Of a DNA stretch of 64,000 nt, positions 8,232 through 17,049 are shown in pieces. Numbering within the stretch: the stretch's first letter is position 1; each line of letters starts with the position of its first letter. The notes beneath the pieces were generated by a model. It was not told the DNA's origin. It worked only from the letters and a program-made list of their open reading frames with translations, and made no database searches. The translations under genes and the position numbers were made by a program. Origin of the DNA: DASYXZ01 sp035946625 (GTDB taxonomy: Bacteria > Acidobacteriota > Terriglobia > UBA7540); NCBI GenBank assembly GCA_035946625.1, contig DASYZE010000069.1, positions 22,186 to 86,185 on the forward strand, read 5' to 3'.

Positions 8232-11126
8232 CTAGAAATTGAATCTCATGAACACGTTGATGGAGCGATTGGCGTCTCCGCCGCCAAAGAACCCGCTGGC
8301 AAGAGAGTTGGACTGGCCAAAGAGGGGCGAACCAAGGTTGCCCACCGGCGTTCCCAAGTTGACCTTATTTAGGGCATTGTGGACCATAACCCCAACTTCG
8401 ACCTGGTAGCGATGGTTCTCCGCACTGCCATGATGGAAGAATCCTCCACCTCCGCCGCTGCCGGTCAGCCCGCCGCGCCCAAGGCCGCCTCCATGGTCAC
8501 CGTGGTAGGGACCGCCTCCGAACCCGCCCCCGCTTTCGGCGACCTTGCCAAAACCAAACGTCTTGCTGATGCGCGCATTCATGGAAAATTGACCGGGGCC
8601 GGTCAGGAAATTGATGGGAATAACCGTCTGGCCGGGGCCCGGTAAAAGATTGAAAGTTCCAAATTTCGTGGTCACGATGTTCGGCCCAGTGGCGCCGGGC
8701 GCGGCGAAGGCCGGCCGGTCATTGAAGATTGAAGTGCCCAGCAGGTCCTGGCCTACCGTGACGTTGTAGGGGAACCCGGAATTCGCCACCAGGAAAGGAC
8801 TAAACTGCATTCCGTATGGCAGCCCGACCGAGCCGCCGATAAAAAACCGGTTGCGTACGGCAAAGGCCGCGGGGCCGTAATCCGCCCCGATGTCGTAAGG
8901 ATTCATGGGGAAACTACCCACGCCGCCCGTATCGCTGTTGGCATAACTGAGAGTGTAGTTGGCGGACAGGTTCAGATTGGCCGTCGCCCGCACGCTGAAG
9001 TTGGCGATCACCTGGTTCTCATTAAAAATGCCGACCGCCTCGTACTGGTAAATATTGCCCACGTTGCCCAAAGGCCGCACACCGCTGGAGGGTACCATCG
9101 GATTGTAAGTCCCGGGCTGGGGCGCGTTGATGTTGTTGGTCAGGAGCTGGTGCACGCCGTGGGAATTGATGTAAGTGACCGCCGCGGTCATTTTGCTGGT
9201 AATCTGCCGCTCGATGCTGGCGGCCGATTCGATGGTATAGGGCGCGCGTAGATGGGGATCAATCCGATAAATCGTCGGGAAAGTGGCGAAGTTGACCAGT
9301 GTGCTGGGGGGTGGAATGTTGGGAAAGAATTCCGGCTGGTTGACAACATAGCGTTGCTCGTTGATGCCATTGAGCTGGTCAGCCTGCAGAACCTGGGACT
9401 CGCCAAAGCGGTCGTAGAAGATGCCGAAGCCGGCCCGCAGGACCGTCTTGGGCGCGGTGCCGTGGCCCAGGCCCCAAGCCAGTCCTAGGCGAGGCATGAA
9501 ATCGGCGTGATCGCTTATTTGGTTCTGCGTCTCGAAGCGGAAGCCGTAGGTGAACGAGACATTCGGGCGCACGCGCCAGGCGTCTTCCGCAAACAACGCC
9601 AGGTCAGCGACGCTGGCGCTGGCAACAGGATTTCCGTCCGTTATTACAAATTGGCTGGGACCGCCGCCCGCCGCTCGAATCGTTGCCAGGTTCTCGCCCT
9701 GCGCCAGTCCCTGTTGGGTGATTTGATAGGCCATCAGCGTGGGAAAAGTAAACGCACCGTTAAATCCGTTCAGCGCGTTCACCGATTCCCAGTAGCGCCG
9801 CAGTTCCCCGCCATAGGTGAAGCTGTGTTTGGCGAATGCCGTGGACGTGGTGTTGCGGATTTCCCAGTGATTGGTGGTATCCACCGATTGCCCCCCGCTG
9901 CCGCCGCCCCCACTGAAAGCGCCAATGACTCTGAGGGTGGGGTCCACGCTGAAGGGGTTGCTCGTGCTGTAATGACTTTCGTAGCCCAACAGGGTCTGAG
10001 ACACGGTGCGCTCGCTCACCACCTGCGTGTCACTGACGTGGATTTCATCCCCGTGCCCGGCTATATTGGAAGCCAGCGAAGGGAGATTGAATTGGCCGAT
10101 GCCGTTATTCAGGCTGCTGTTGGTGGTGAACTCGCCGCGAAACGTCAGAACGTTCTTGCTGGCCAGTTGAAAGTCGAAGCGCGGATTGTAGTGAGTGAAT
10201 GTGCCTTGATTGCGCACGGCCTCGCTGAGTGGCGTCTGATTGAAATTCGGGTCCAGCACCTCAGCGTCCACAATGGAATTGCCAATGTTTTTTCGGTGGA
10301 ACATATTGAAATAAAATGAGACTTTTTTCCCCAACGGGCCGCCGACGTTCCCGTTCAAAAACTCCGCATGGTAATGAGGCTCCTGGCTGACAAAGGGGTT
10401 CCGTGAGTTGAAGGCCGAGTTGTTGGCGAAGCCGAAGAATCCGCCGTGGAACTTCTGGTAGCCGGGCTTGGTGATGATGTCGATGCGGCCATAGCCCAAC
10501 TTCTCATATTGGGCCGTAAAGGGATTCTGATTGACGCGGATTTCCAAAATCGCTTCCTTGGGAGGAAGTTGCCCGCCTGTGAAACCGTCAATATAAATCT
10601 GGCCACCGTTGGGTCCCGCAGCCGGGCCCGCCAGCTCCAGCAACTCCTGCTGTAACTCATCGGGGTCCTCGGAGAGGGACTTCAGGGCCGTGCCCTTCAG
10701 CACCAGGGCGCTCGCATTGCTCTCCGCGTTGACGCTGAGTTGCTGGGCCTCGCTTTGCACGTTCACCTTCTGCTTCTCCATCGACACCTGCATCTGGGCA
10801 TCCACCACTTGAGGCTTTCCGGGAGCAACTGCAATGCCCGTTTTCTCAAAAGTGGAAAAACCCTTCAACTCGATCCTTACCGTGTAGGTGCCGGCGGGCA
10901 GATTGCGGAAAGCGTATTTCCCCTCTTCATTCGTCTGGGCAACCAGCGCCGCGCCGCCCGGTCCGGTCAGCGTAACCGTCACCGCCGGAATGGGCAGGCC
11001 GGATTGGTCTTTCACCTGACCGCTGAGGGCTGGTCCGCGCACCTGCGCCAGAAGCAACGAAGCAAAAAGTCCCGGCCAGGCCATGGCGGCCATTCCAACC
11101 GTGAAACCCTTCAACCATTTTTTCAT
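8232..11126 (-). CDS. TonB-dependent receptor, Oar-like, with carboxypeptidase-regulatory domain
   Basis: About 964 residues. The ATG at 11126 is chosen because it starts a good signal peptide (MKKWLKGFTVGMAAMAWPG...LLLAQ) and has AGGGAGA 7 nt upstream; the frame is open further to 11201. After cleavage comes a CarboxypepD_reg-like fold (~30-115: LSGQVKDQSGLPIPAVTVTL, NEEGKYAFRNLPAGTYTVRI), then a plug region (GQIYIDGFTGGQLPPKEAI, RVNQNPFTAQYEKLGYGRID), then a long beta-barrel ending in the aromatic ...FMRFNF expected for outer-membrane insertion. These receptors are strongly expanded in Acidobacteria; substrates (glycans, metal chelates, peptides) cannot be told from sequence. A bipartite palindromic element lies about 95-130 bp upstream of the start. 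Confidence 0.92.
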   Translation of the reverse strand: MKKWLKGFTVGMAAMAWPGLFASLLLAQVRGPALSGQVKDQSGLPIPAVTVTLTGPGGAALVAQTNEEGKYAFRNLPAGTYTVRIELKGFSTFEKTGIAVAPGKPQVVDAQMQVSMEKQKVNVQSEAQQLSVNAESNASALVLKGTALKSLSEDPDELQQELLELAGPAAGPNGGQIYIDGFTGGQLPPKEAILEIRVNQNPFTAQYEKLGYGRIDIITKPGYQKFHGGFFGFANNSAFNSRNPFVSQEPHYHAEFLNGNVGGPLGKKVSFYFNMFHRKNIGNSIVDAEVLDPNFNQTPLSEAVRNQGTFTHYNPRFDFQLASKNVLTFRGEFTTNSSLNNGIGQFNLPSLASNIAGHGDEIHVSDTQVVSERTVSQTLLGYESHYSTSNPFSVDPTLRVIGAFSGGGGSGGQSVDTTNHWEIRNTTSTAFAKHSFTYGGELRRYWESVNALNGFNGAFTFPTLMAYQITQQGLAQGENLATIRAAGGGPSQFVITDGNPVASASVADLALFAEDAWRVRPNVSFTYGFRFETQNQISDHADFMPRLGLAWGLGHGTAPKTVLRAGFGIFYDRFGESQVLQADQLNGINEQRYVVNQPEFFPNIPPPSTLVNFATFPTIYRIDPHLRAPYTIESAASIERQITSKMTAAVTYINSHGVHQLLTNNINAPQPGTYNPMVPSSGVRPLGNVGNIYQYEAVGIFNENQVIANFSVRATANLNLSANYTLSYANSDTGGVGSFPMNPYDIGADYGPAAFAVRNRFFIGGSVGLPYGMQFSPFLVANSGFPYNVTVGQDLLGTSIFNDRPAFAAPGATGPNIVTTKFGTFNLLPGPGQTVIPINFLTGPGQFSMNARISKTFGFGKVAESGGGFGGGPYHGDHGGGLGRGGLTGSGGGGGFFHHGSAENHRYQVEVGVMVHNALNKVNLGTPVGNLGSPLFGQSNSLASGFFGGGDANRSINVFMRFNF

Positions 11127-11218
11127 CGTCAAATCTCCCTGATCCAGAAACTGGAAAATAGATGCCAAAACTTCACCAACCCTTAGCGCATCCAACCTCA
11201 AGCACCACTTTTAAAACC

Positions 11219-11254
11219 GTCGTCGAGCCGACAAACCTTAAAGTATTACTTTAA
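11219..11254. repeat. Bipartite palindromic element, copy 1
   Basis: GC dyad GTCGTCGAGCCGAC at 11219-11232, 5-nt spacer AAACC, then the AT dyad TTAAAGTATTACTTTAA at 11238-11254, whose 8-bp arms are perfect complements. It lies between the TonB receptor and the DUF5666-like gene, about 93 bp upstream of the receptor start, where it could act as an operator; the same element also lies in non-promoter positions elsewhere. Confidence 0.85.
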
Positions 11255-11328
11255 ATAATTCGATCTCTCAATCTATGAGCACTTCAGAGAAATCCTTAAG
11301 AAGACCCTAAGTCACATAGAATCGGTTC

Positions 11329-11363
11329 TTCCTGTCTGCTGCCTGCTGTTTACTGTCTACCGT
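11329..11363. repeat. Heptad array (unit NTNCTGT-like), 5 units
   Basis: Five consecutive 7-mers: TTCCTGT, CTGCTGC, CTGCTGT, TTACTGT, CTACCGT. The period is exactly 7 and the 3' part of the unit is conserved. It ends at the 3' end of the gene at 11368-12678. Confidence 0.75.
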
Positions 11364-11367
11364 CTTT

Positions 11368-12678
11368 TTACGGCACGCCTTCTCCGCCACCGCCCTGGTC
11401 AGCCCCTCCCATCCCCATGTTCCATTGCCCCAAAACCATCTGCTTACTCCCTTTGGGCTGTGCGGCGAGAATGGGCTCGACGCCAGCGAGCAATACGATG
11501 GCCGTGACTTGCGCCGGATTTGCCCCTTCCGTGCTGACCACAATTAAGGCGTCCCCCGCCTTGAGTTCGTCAAGTTTTAATGGAGGAGTGCGATCCAACA
11601 TTTGGTTGAAGTCTCTTGGGCCTGCTCCGAAACCGCCTCCGGGCCGGCCTAGCCTCGCACCGCCCTCTCCGTTCTGCCCATTGGGACCACCGCGACCCTG
11701 TCCTCCCGTCGGGCTGCCCTGCCCCCCTTGACCTCCGTTCCGCCCTTGTGGCGCCAAGGCATTCCCCGAAGGATGTCCTCCGGGAGCTCCTCCCGCAGCA
11801 CCGTCCCGGGGGCCAGGCGCAGCGCCGGAATTGAGCCGGGCAATCATCATGGCGACGAAAGGCGGCAGGCGGTGCATCTTGGAGTCAGCATTGGTGTGCA
11901 CCAGGACGGGCTTTCCTGTACCCAAGTCTTTGACCATCACCGACCCAGCCGCGGCGTCTACGGAAATAACCGTGGCGCCGATGTTTCGGAAGGTTCCGGA
12001 AACCAGTTTTTCCGCTGTAAGGCGGCTCCCGTCCTCGTTCTTGTTGCCGAGCACGCGGATCTGGTCCCCCGCCTTAATATCCTCAAAGTGACTGAGCCTG
12101 GCATCACTAAACTTCACTGAGTCAGGTGCGTAGCGAAGCAACGTGGCTCCGGGAGCGAGAGAAATGACCACAGGATGAGTTGGGTTGCCCGGGGTGGGTG
12201 GCGAATTGGGAACTGAGATTGTAATTTCCTTGGTTTGTGGATCGACGCTTTTCACCACGCCGCTCATGCCGCGCTTCTGCCAATCCAGGCGTTCGGCTTG
12301 TTGAGCGGCGGCCAGGTCCGATTTGGACATCACGATCACGCGGGTGGCGACCAACGATTTCTGGTCGGCGGAAACTTTGCCCAGCACCAGCACCCGGTCG
12401 CCCGAAATAATGTCGCTGACGGTAATCTTGGTTGCTGACTTCAAATCCTTCGATCCCGGCGGAACGCGCAAAACCGCCACCCCCTCGGGCAACTGGACGG
12501 CCAGCTCGGGACCGGCGTCGGTGTGCAAAGTGAAACTGCCGGGCTGGATTTGAGTGACTACTCCGATGGGCCGGACGGGCCCGCCCGATGCGCCGCCCGG
12601 CTGCGCTTGACCTTGGGCGCCCAGGGCAAGTGCCAGTCCTAAAGGGATGATCAGCGGAAACAAGAAATATTTTTTCAA
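11368..12678 (-). CDS. Secreted DUF5666-like repeat protein
   Basis: 436 residues with a clear signal peptide (MKKYFLFPLIIPLGLALALGAQGQA). The mature part has three repeated OB-like units of about 75 residues (GVVTQIQPGSFTLHTDAG..., GVVKSVDPQTKEITISVPN..., ATVISVDAAAGSVMVKDLG...), each with a VLG(K/N) KADxxSLxAxxV-type strand, as in DUF5666 proteins. Residues ~290-360 are a low-complexity Gly/Arg/Pro/Gln linker. The C-terminus mentions no catalytic motif. Function unknown; periplasmic or outer-membrane binding role inferred only from export. Confidence 0.65.
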   Translation of the reverse strand: MKKYFLFPLIIPLGLALALGAQGQAQPGGASGGPVRPIGVVTQIQPGSFTLHTDAGPELAVQLPEGVAVLRVPPGSKDLKSATKITVSDIISGDRVLVLGKVSADQKSLVATRVIVMSKSDLAAAQQAERLDWQKRGMSGVVKSVDPQTKEITISVPNSPPTPGNPTHPVVISLAPGATLLRYAPDSVKFSDARLSHFEDIKAGDQIRVLGNKNEDGSRLTAEKLVSGTFRNIGATVISVDAAAGSVMVKDLGTGKPVLVHTNADSKMHRLPPFVAMMIARLNSGAAPGPRDGAAGGAPGGHPSGNALAPQGRNGGQGGQGSPTGGQGRGGPNGQNGEGGARLGRPGGGFGAGPRDFNQMLDRTPPLKLDELKAGDALIVVSTEGANPAQVTAIVLLAGVEPILAAQPKGSKQMVLGQWNMGMGGADQGGGGEGVP

Positions 12679-12765
12679 TCAGGTTCACCTTTCAATTGCT
12701 CGAGGATGCGGCCTGCTGGCTTTCTGTGGATCGCTCCTGCGAAGATTGGGGAGAGCTTGCTCCGC

Positions 12766-13167
12766 TCACTTTTCACTCTTGGTGCTCCCGCGTTTTGCTG
12801 TCCACTTGCCGTCAAATCTCTCGCTGTGGACCGTTCCGGTCATCGAGTCGCCGTCCACGGTGCCTGAATACTCGAGCGTGAAGGTGCCGTTGGGCGTCTC
12901 GCGCTTGACGTTGAAACTCACTTTGTTCCCGTCAACTTTTCCTTCCACTGGCGCGTCCCCGCGGCGGCCGGAAAGCGTGCCCTTCAGGCTGCCGCCATCC
13001 TGTTCAAGTGTCAGCGTCTGGTCCATCGAGCCGCGCGGAGTCTCCACTGACATTTGCCAGGTTCCCGCAACTTTCGAGGGCTCATCCGCGCTAGCAAGCC
13101 TCGCGCCCGGCGCCATCAATAATCCGCACGCCAGGGCGGCGGCCAGCCAATAAGTTTTCCTCTTCAT
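12766..13167 (-). CDS. Secreted lipocalin-like small protein
   Basis: 133 residues from the ATG at 13167, which has GGAGG 7-12 nt upstream; the frame continues open to 13245 without a ribosome site. Signal peptide MKRKTYWLAAALACGLLMAPGA..., then an all-beta domain with repeating strands (VAGTWQMSVETP, TLTLEQDGGSLKGTLSG, APVEGKVDGNKVSFNVKRE, FTLEYSGTVDGDSMTGTV) ending in charged residues. This pattern is common in acidobacterial secreted proteins of unknown role. It is 88 bp upstream of the DUF5666-like gene on the same strand. Confidence 0.7.
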   Translation of the reverse strand: MKRKTYWLAAALACGLLMAPGARLASADEPSKVAGTWQMSVETPRGSMDQTLTLEQDGGSLKGTLSGRRGDAPVEGKVDGNKVSFNVKRETPNGTFTLEYSGTVDGDSMTGTVHSERFDGKWTAKRGSTKSEK

Positions 13168-13500
13168 CTTCAGACCTCCATTCACAAACTCATCGCTCCG
13201 TCGAGAGAGATAGACGGTGCAGCCACGCTCGTGGTTACACACCAAAAGTTTTTACCTACTCCATATTTTGTTCTCCCTCCCGGTACCGGGTCGGATGAGA
13301 GCCCGGACGCGGAAGGTCGCCTCGCGACAAGACGGAAGGGCGTTCTAACCTGAGGTTGCCCTCTTGGGCAGCAAAGATTTGAGGGCGTGGCGACCCCCAC
13401 ACTCGCGGGCCCCCTCAACCCGGCACATCGCTACATTTGCATGGTCATGGTTCGGCTTTGGTGCTGTTGTTGACCGAACGTTCCGAAGAGGAAGGACAAA
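13168..13500. promoter_or_regulatory. Divergent intergenic region
   Basis: 333 bp between two divergently transcribed secreted-protein genes, so it should hold both promoters. A perfect 12-bp palindrome CCCGGTACCGGG is at 13279-13290 and could be an operator. I could not assign -35/-10 elements with confidence. Confidence 0.4.
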
Positions 13501-13950
13501 ATGAGATTAACCGAATGGATGGACCGATTTGCGACAGCGGTCATCGCCCTCATCCTCATCGCGGTCCCGGCAGGCGCGCAAGGACGCGGCCGGGGCAAAA
13601 TCATAGGTGGGAAGGGCGGCCAGGGACATCGCGAGGAGGAAAAGATGGACTACCGTTATTCACAGCACGATCGCGATGAAGTCCGGGGCAGATATAGAGA
13701 GCATCAGAACAACCTCCCGCCCGGACTGGCGAAGCGGGACCGTTTGCCTCCCGGCCTGGAAAGGCAACTTCGCGTGCGCGGCACCCTCCCTCCGGGCCTG
13801 CGCGACAAGGTCCAACCGGTGCCTGAGGAGTTCCTACAGCGACTACCTCCTCCGCCTCCGGATTGCGAGCACGTTTTCATTGAAGGAAACCTGGTCCTGC
13901 TGAATCGAAGAACATTTCTGGTCCTCGATTTTTTCCACGTCCGGTTTTGA
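13501..13950 (+). CDS. Secreted LPPGL-repeat protein (RcnB/DUF1236-like)
   Basis: 149 residues. An N-terminal hydrophobic segment (FATAVIALILIAVPAGAQG) is a signal peptide; a Gly/Arg-rich stretch follows; then three LPPGL units (NLPPGLAKRDRLPPGLERQL, TLPPGLRDKVQP), and a C-terminal LPPPPPDCEHVFIEGNLVLLNRRTFLVLD. Proteins with this LPPGL arrangement and a closing VxVGxxVVLVDxxT-type strand are frequent in Acidobacteria and Proteobacteria, often annotated RcnB-like or DUF1236; function is not established. GAGGAAGG at 13489-13496 precedes the ATG. Confidence 0.75.
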   Translation: MRLTEWMDRFATAVIALILIAVPAGAQGRGRGKIIGGKGGQGHREEEKMDYRYSQHDRDEVRGRYREHQNNLPPGLAKRDRLPPGLERQLRVRGTLPPGLRDKVQPVPEEFLQRLPPPPPDCEHVFIEGNLVLLNRRTFLVLDFFHVRF

Positions 13951-14212
13951 GGTCCAGTTTCCAAATGTGGAGGGAGTATTTCCAAAGGCGGGGGGCGGCG
14001 CGGAGCCCAAACATCCGGTGCGCCGGTCCGGCTTTGGCAAAACCCCGGACCACCGCCGGGCCCGGCCCCTCGCGGAGGTAAAATCGGGGCGCGGGTTACT
14101 CCGGGGAATTCCCTTGCAAACCTGCGGGACGGCCTCCCTTCGGGAAGCGTCCCTCGAATTCAAGATCAGCAACCTTCACCAGTGGCCGCCAGGTTTTCAT
14201 GCCGGCGCACAC

Positions 14213-14350
14213 CTACTTCACACCCGTAAAGGCGAGAAAGTAAATGACGCCTGCCACCAGGACAACAGCCACAAGAAAAATCACAGCCTTGGTCAGGAAA
14301 ATCTTCTTGCGCTCCGGGCTCGTTTTCTCTTCATCGATCATTTCAAACAT
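14213..14350 (-). CDS. 45-residue single-pass membrane protein
   Basis: A 45-codon ORF starting MFEMIDEEKTSPERKKIFLT, followed by one strongly hydrophobic helix (AVIFLVAVVLVAGVIYFLAF) and ending TGVK. The start has a consensus AGGAGG 5 nt upstream (14355-14360), which is the main reason to accept so short a gene. Predicted topology is a charged cytoplasmic N-terminus and one membrane span. No family is recognised. It is isolated, with an HNH gene diverging 450 bp away. Confidence 0.65.
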   Translation of the reverse strand: MFEMIDEEKTSPERKKIFLTKAVIFLVAVVLVAGVIYFLAFTGVK

Positions 14351-14806
14351 GGGGACCTCCTCTTTTTCACCCGAAATTCCCTCGGGGAGGGAGGCATTAG
14401 GTCGTGCGCATTAGCGGCCGCAGCGCCGGTAGTTGACGGGGAGGAATTCTTTTCCGCAGCACGAGGGGGAGATGTCAACGCCGCACGTTGCGCCGCAATT
14501 CTTACTCACCTATAGGCTTACTCCTGCAATTTTCAAATGTCAAGTACGATCCAAACTTGGTAGGGGTTCAATTTGGTGTAGCAGCGGTCCCGCGACTGCG
14601 GGACGCGCAGAAAAAAAATCAAAATGCACCACTACCCGCGCCTTGCGGTGGAGCGCCTTCCGTTCGCATGTCCATCCTCAATTTCCAATCCTGATTCCGC
14701 GGGCAAAATCTATTGCGCAAGGGGATTGCCGTGCGGCTTCAAAGGGGATACTCTTAGGCGTATCGCGCATCCCGCGCTGCACATTTGCGGTCATAAAGGA
14801 GGAACC
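14351..14806. other. Divergent intergenic region
   Basis: 456 bp between the 45-residue membrane protein gene and the HNH gene. It should contain both promoters. A hairpin with a 7-bp stem (GTCCCGC, loop GACT, GCGGGAC) is at 14587-14604 followed by an A-run. I see no convincing coding sequence. Confidence 0.4.
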
Positions 14807-15151
14807 ATGCCCATCCACCGCCTTAAGAAACTTTTCGCCGGACCCTCTGCCGGGCTTTCCCGCCACGATGCTATGAAAGTTTTTCGCCGGGACCACTTCA
14901 CCTGCCAGTATTGCGGCCTCAACGGGAAAGACCATTTCTCCAATTGGCTGGTGCTGACCATCGACCACGTCCATCCTCACGCCCACGGAGGCGCGCGCAA
15001 AATGGATAACCTGGTGACCGCTTGCCGGCCTTGCAATTTGATGAAAGGGACACACGTGTTCCCTTCACTCGAAGAGGCAAAAAAATTCGTGAACGCCAAG
15101 CGCGAAAACTGGCACAAGAAATTCCAGGAGGAAACCCACTCGCACGCTTAG
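14807..15151 (+). CDS. HNH endonuclease-type protein
   Basis: 114 residues from the ATG at 14807, which follows AAGGAGGAA directly; the frame is open upstream but no better start exists. The HNH core is complete: CQYCG (zinc ligands), LTIDHVHPHAHGG (catalytic His pair), DNLVTACRPCNLMKG (Asn and second CxxC). The C-terminal tail (PSLEEAKKFVNAKRENWHKKF) is typical of stand-alone bacterial HNH proteins. Such proteins are widespread in soil bacteria outside phage or restriction contexts and their target is usually unknown. Confidence 0.88.
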   Translation: MPIHRLKKLFAGPSAGLSRHDAMKVFRRDHFTCQYCGLNGKDHFSNWLVLTIDHVHPHAHGGARKMDNLVTACRPCNLMKGTHVFPSLEEAKKFVNAKRENWHKKFQEETHSHA

Positions 15152-15188
15152 CGGGAAATCAAGGGCTGGAGGCGGTGAGACGTCTTTC

Positions 15189-15216
15189 CGTAGCGGACCT
15201 GTGTCCGCAGCCTACG
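15189..15216. repeat. GTAG-CTAC hairpin element supplying a stop codon
   Basis: CGTAG at 15189-15193 and CTACG at 15212-15216 are inverted ends around a GCGGAC/GTCCGC hairpin. The stop codon of the SnoaL-like gene (TAG, complement of 15212-15214) lies inside the element's end, so the 3' end of that gene was probably set by this insertion. Confidence 0.55.
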
Positions 15217-15568
15217 CGTTGTAGTTCGCCACCACTCTCGTCACCTTCCCCGCCGCTGAGAGCTCCATATATTCCGCGGTGCGCGTCCCCTTTTGGTTCG
15301 TGTAATAGAGCACCACGCTATTGAGTCCCCAAAGGACGTCCTCGAGCTGAAAACGGAGTTCCGGGTAGGCCTCCAGTCCCCGCCGAAAATAGGCCCTCAA
15401 ATTTTCCTTTCCACTCACTTTGCCATCGTTCACCTCCAAAAGGCGCGCGGCCACGGGCGAAGTCAATTCGATGGCGTCATCATAGTGAGTCATGATCAAG
15501 TCCAGATCATGAGCGTTCCAGGCCCTAATCCAATGGTTGGCGATGCTCCATGCCTCGTCTTTCGTCAA
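15212..15568 (-). CDS. SnoaL/NTF2-like protein
   Basis: 118 residues matching the SnoaL-like polyketide-cyclase/NTF2 fold: WSIANHWIRAWNAHDLDLIMTHYDDAIELTSPVAA at the N-terminus, then GKENLRAYFRRGLEAYPELRFQLEDVLWG and VLYYTNQKGTRTAEYMEL. Members are ligand-binding or isomerase proteins; substrate unknown. The only start is a TTG at 15566-15568 preceded by a strong GGAGGAG. The stop codon lies inside a palindromic repeat. Confidence 0.82.
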   Translation of the reverse strand: MTKDEAWSIANHWIRAWNAHDLDLIMTHYDDAIELTSPVAARLLEVNDGKVSGKENLRAYFRRGLEAYPELRFQLEDVLWGLNSVVLYYTNQKGTRTAEYMELSAAGKVTRVVANYNA

Positions 15569-15751
15569 TTACTCCTCCAGATATGAGCTCATCACTTGTT
15601 CCCGGCAAAACGCGACTTGCCAGATGACCTCAGGTTCCCAGTGAGGCGGTTCGAGTCTATTGCCCCGGCACATAATGTATGCGATTTTGAAGTTGCCCAT
15701 CAAGGCGTTTGGTGGGCGGCCACTTGAAAGAGCCATCAAATCCAACCGCAC
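15569..15751 (-). CDS. Possible 60-residue upstream ORF coupled to the SnoaL-like gene
   Basis: A GTG-initiated ORF of 60 codons whose last codons (SSYLEE, stop TAA) form the GGAGGAG ribosome site of the SnoaL-like gene, so translation could be coupled. The peptide has no recognisable domain (NFKIAYIMCRGNRLEPPHW, WQVAFCREQV). The overlap may be accidental; no ribosome site of its own stands out. Confidence 0.3.
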   Translation of the reverse strand: MRLDLMALSSGRPPNALMGNFKIAYIMCRGNRLEPPHWEPEVIWQVAFCREQVMSSYLEE

Positions 15752-15908
15752 GCCTTCCGTTATTGTTCCCTGCCGTCACATCGACTGGTGAGGAAGCTCA
15801 CATACCAGGCCCGCGAATGCGCTCATATTACATGCTGCGCGGACTATATTCTGATCTCAGCTGCGGCCGGTCGCCGGCAGTGTGCCAGGCGGAGATGCGA
15901 GGTGCAGT
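15752..15908. other. Short divergent intergenic region
   Basis: 157 bp between the SnoaL-side ORF and the receiver-like gene, presumably holding divergent promoters. Nothing else stands out. Confidence 0.3.
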
Positions 15909-16352
15909 ATGACACCCGGCAGAGTCTTGATCATCGGCAACAATCTTCAGGACTGCCTGACCTACGCGGCAAGCTTGCCGGCTGCCCGCTACGACCTTGC
16001 CGTCTGCAATTCATTTGACGCAGGAGCTGACCGGGCGGAAAAAGAAGAGTTTGATTTCGTGACCGTCGACCAGGGGGGGCCAAAGTTCGAGGCGCGGAAC
16101 GTGCTGGAGCGCGCCGCCCGATTTCATCCCCATATTCTCGTGCTCGTGATCGCCGCGAGCCTGGATCTGCACTGCGACCCGGATGCCCTGGAACTCGGCG
16201 CCGTGGACTATCCCGAACGCCCGGAACCCGAAGATATCCAGTGGGAAATGGAAACCAGACTGCGTGACCCCGCCCACCCGAGCCGGGACAATTCAGGGGG
16301 CTTATGCGGGCGGTCGCCCGCACTGCCAATTCACGCCGCGGCAAAAAATTAA
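15909..16352 (+). CDS. Degenerate response-regulator receiver protein
   Basis: 147 residues from ATG 15909 (GAGGTG just upstream; the frame is open to 15882). Reads as a receiver fold: VLIIGNN opening, FDFVTVDQGG where the phospho-Asp strand belongs, HILVLVIAA for the Thr/Ser strand and ALELGAVDYPERPEPEDI for the last strand. The acidic pair after the first strand and the conserved C-terminal Lys are missing (ERPE), so phosphorylation is doubtful. No output domain. It abuts the cytochrome c gene (13-bp gap), suggesting a shared transcript. Confidence 0.65.
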   Translation: MTPGRVLIIGNNLQDCLTYAASLPAARYDLAVCNSFDAGADRAEKEEFDFVTVDQGGPKFEARNVLERAARFHPHILVLVIAASLDLHCDPDALELGAVDYPERPEPEDIQWEMETRLRDPAHPSRDNSGGLCGRSPALPIHAAAKN

Positions 16353-16364
16353 ATGGAGGGTGCA

Positions 16365-16832
16365 ATGCGCAAAAAAATCTCAAAGCTCGCTATGGTTCGT
16401 TTTCTCTTGTCGGCGCTGGTGGCCTGGATTGCTTTTTCGGTCTGGTCACGGGGGCTGTCTCAGGATCAGACCCCGAAGGTTCATATTACCCGGAGCGCGG
16501 CTAAGCAAACCCACGAGGTCTCCGGCGCCAAACTTTACGTCTCCTATTGCGCTTCGTGCCATGGGCGGGATGGAAAAGGAGACGGGCCCGCGGCACCGGC
16601 CCTGAAGGGGGCGCCAACTGACCTCACACTTCTTGCCAGTAACAACGGAGGCAAGTTCCCCGCCGACCACGTGATGCACGTGTTGAGTTCCGAGGCGGAG
16701 GTCACCGTCCATGGATCGAAGGAAATGCCCGTCTGGGGCCCAATTTTCCGCCGCTTGAGCCCGGACCAGAATCTGGGAGTGCTGCGCGCCAATAATGTGA
16801 CGAATTATCTCAAGTCAATTCAGGCAAAATAA
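16365..16832 (+). CDS. Membrane-anchored cytochrome c
   Basis: 155 residues from ATG 16365, chosen because GGAGGG lies 5 nt upstream; ATG 16353 is in frame. One N-terminal hydrophobic segment (FLLSALVAWIAFSVW) serves as signal or anchor. The haem motif is CASCHGRDGKGDGP, with a distal Met in EMPVWGPIF, giving a His/Met class I cytochrome c. Similar small cytochromes in Acidobacteria act as electron carriers near terminal oxidases, but no oxidase gene is in this window. Confidence 0.88.
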   Translation: MRKKISKLAMVRFLLSALVAWIAFSVWSRGLSQDQTPKVHITRSAAKQTHEVSGAKLYVSYCASCHGRDGKGDGPAAPALKGAPTDLTLLASNNGGKFPADHVMHVLSSEAEVTVHGSKEMPVWGPIFRRLSPDQNLGVLRANNVTNYLKSIQAK

Positions 16833-16987
16833 GTCCGGGCGCGTGGGTTTGGGGCTGAATGCTGTTGCGTGATCATTGTAGAGCCCGCCTATTCCTTCCC
16901 GCCAACCCGCCGGGAACAATCAAGTAAAGTAGCACCTGGCTCTAGCCCGTCAGGCGCAGTGAGGTGCAACTCTACGTCAAAATGAGT

Positions 16988-17025
16988 CAACAAAGGAGGA
17001 TTTGACGGGTCCGTATCCTTTGTTG
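16988..17025. promoter_or_regulatory. Inverted repeat upstream of a small gene
   Basis: CAACAAAGGA at 16988-16997 is the exact complement of TCCTTTGTTG at 17016-17025, with an 18-nt loop, just ahead of the small gene at 17050. It may be an operator or a leader hairpin. A TTGACG at 17002 and TATAGA at 17026 look promoter-like but would put the transcription start inside the ribosome site. Confidence 0.4.
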
Positions 17026-17049
17026 TATAGATATAAAGGAGGTGCGTGA

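Noticed and set aside
17002..17031. TTGACG / TATAGA promoter for the small gene at 17050
   Set aside because: Transcription would start within the ribosome site, so the message would lose it.
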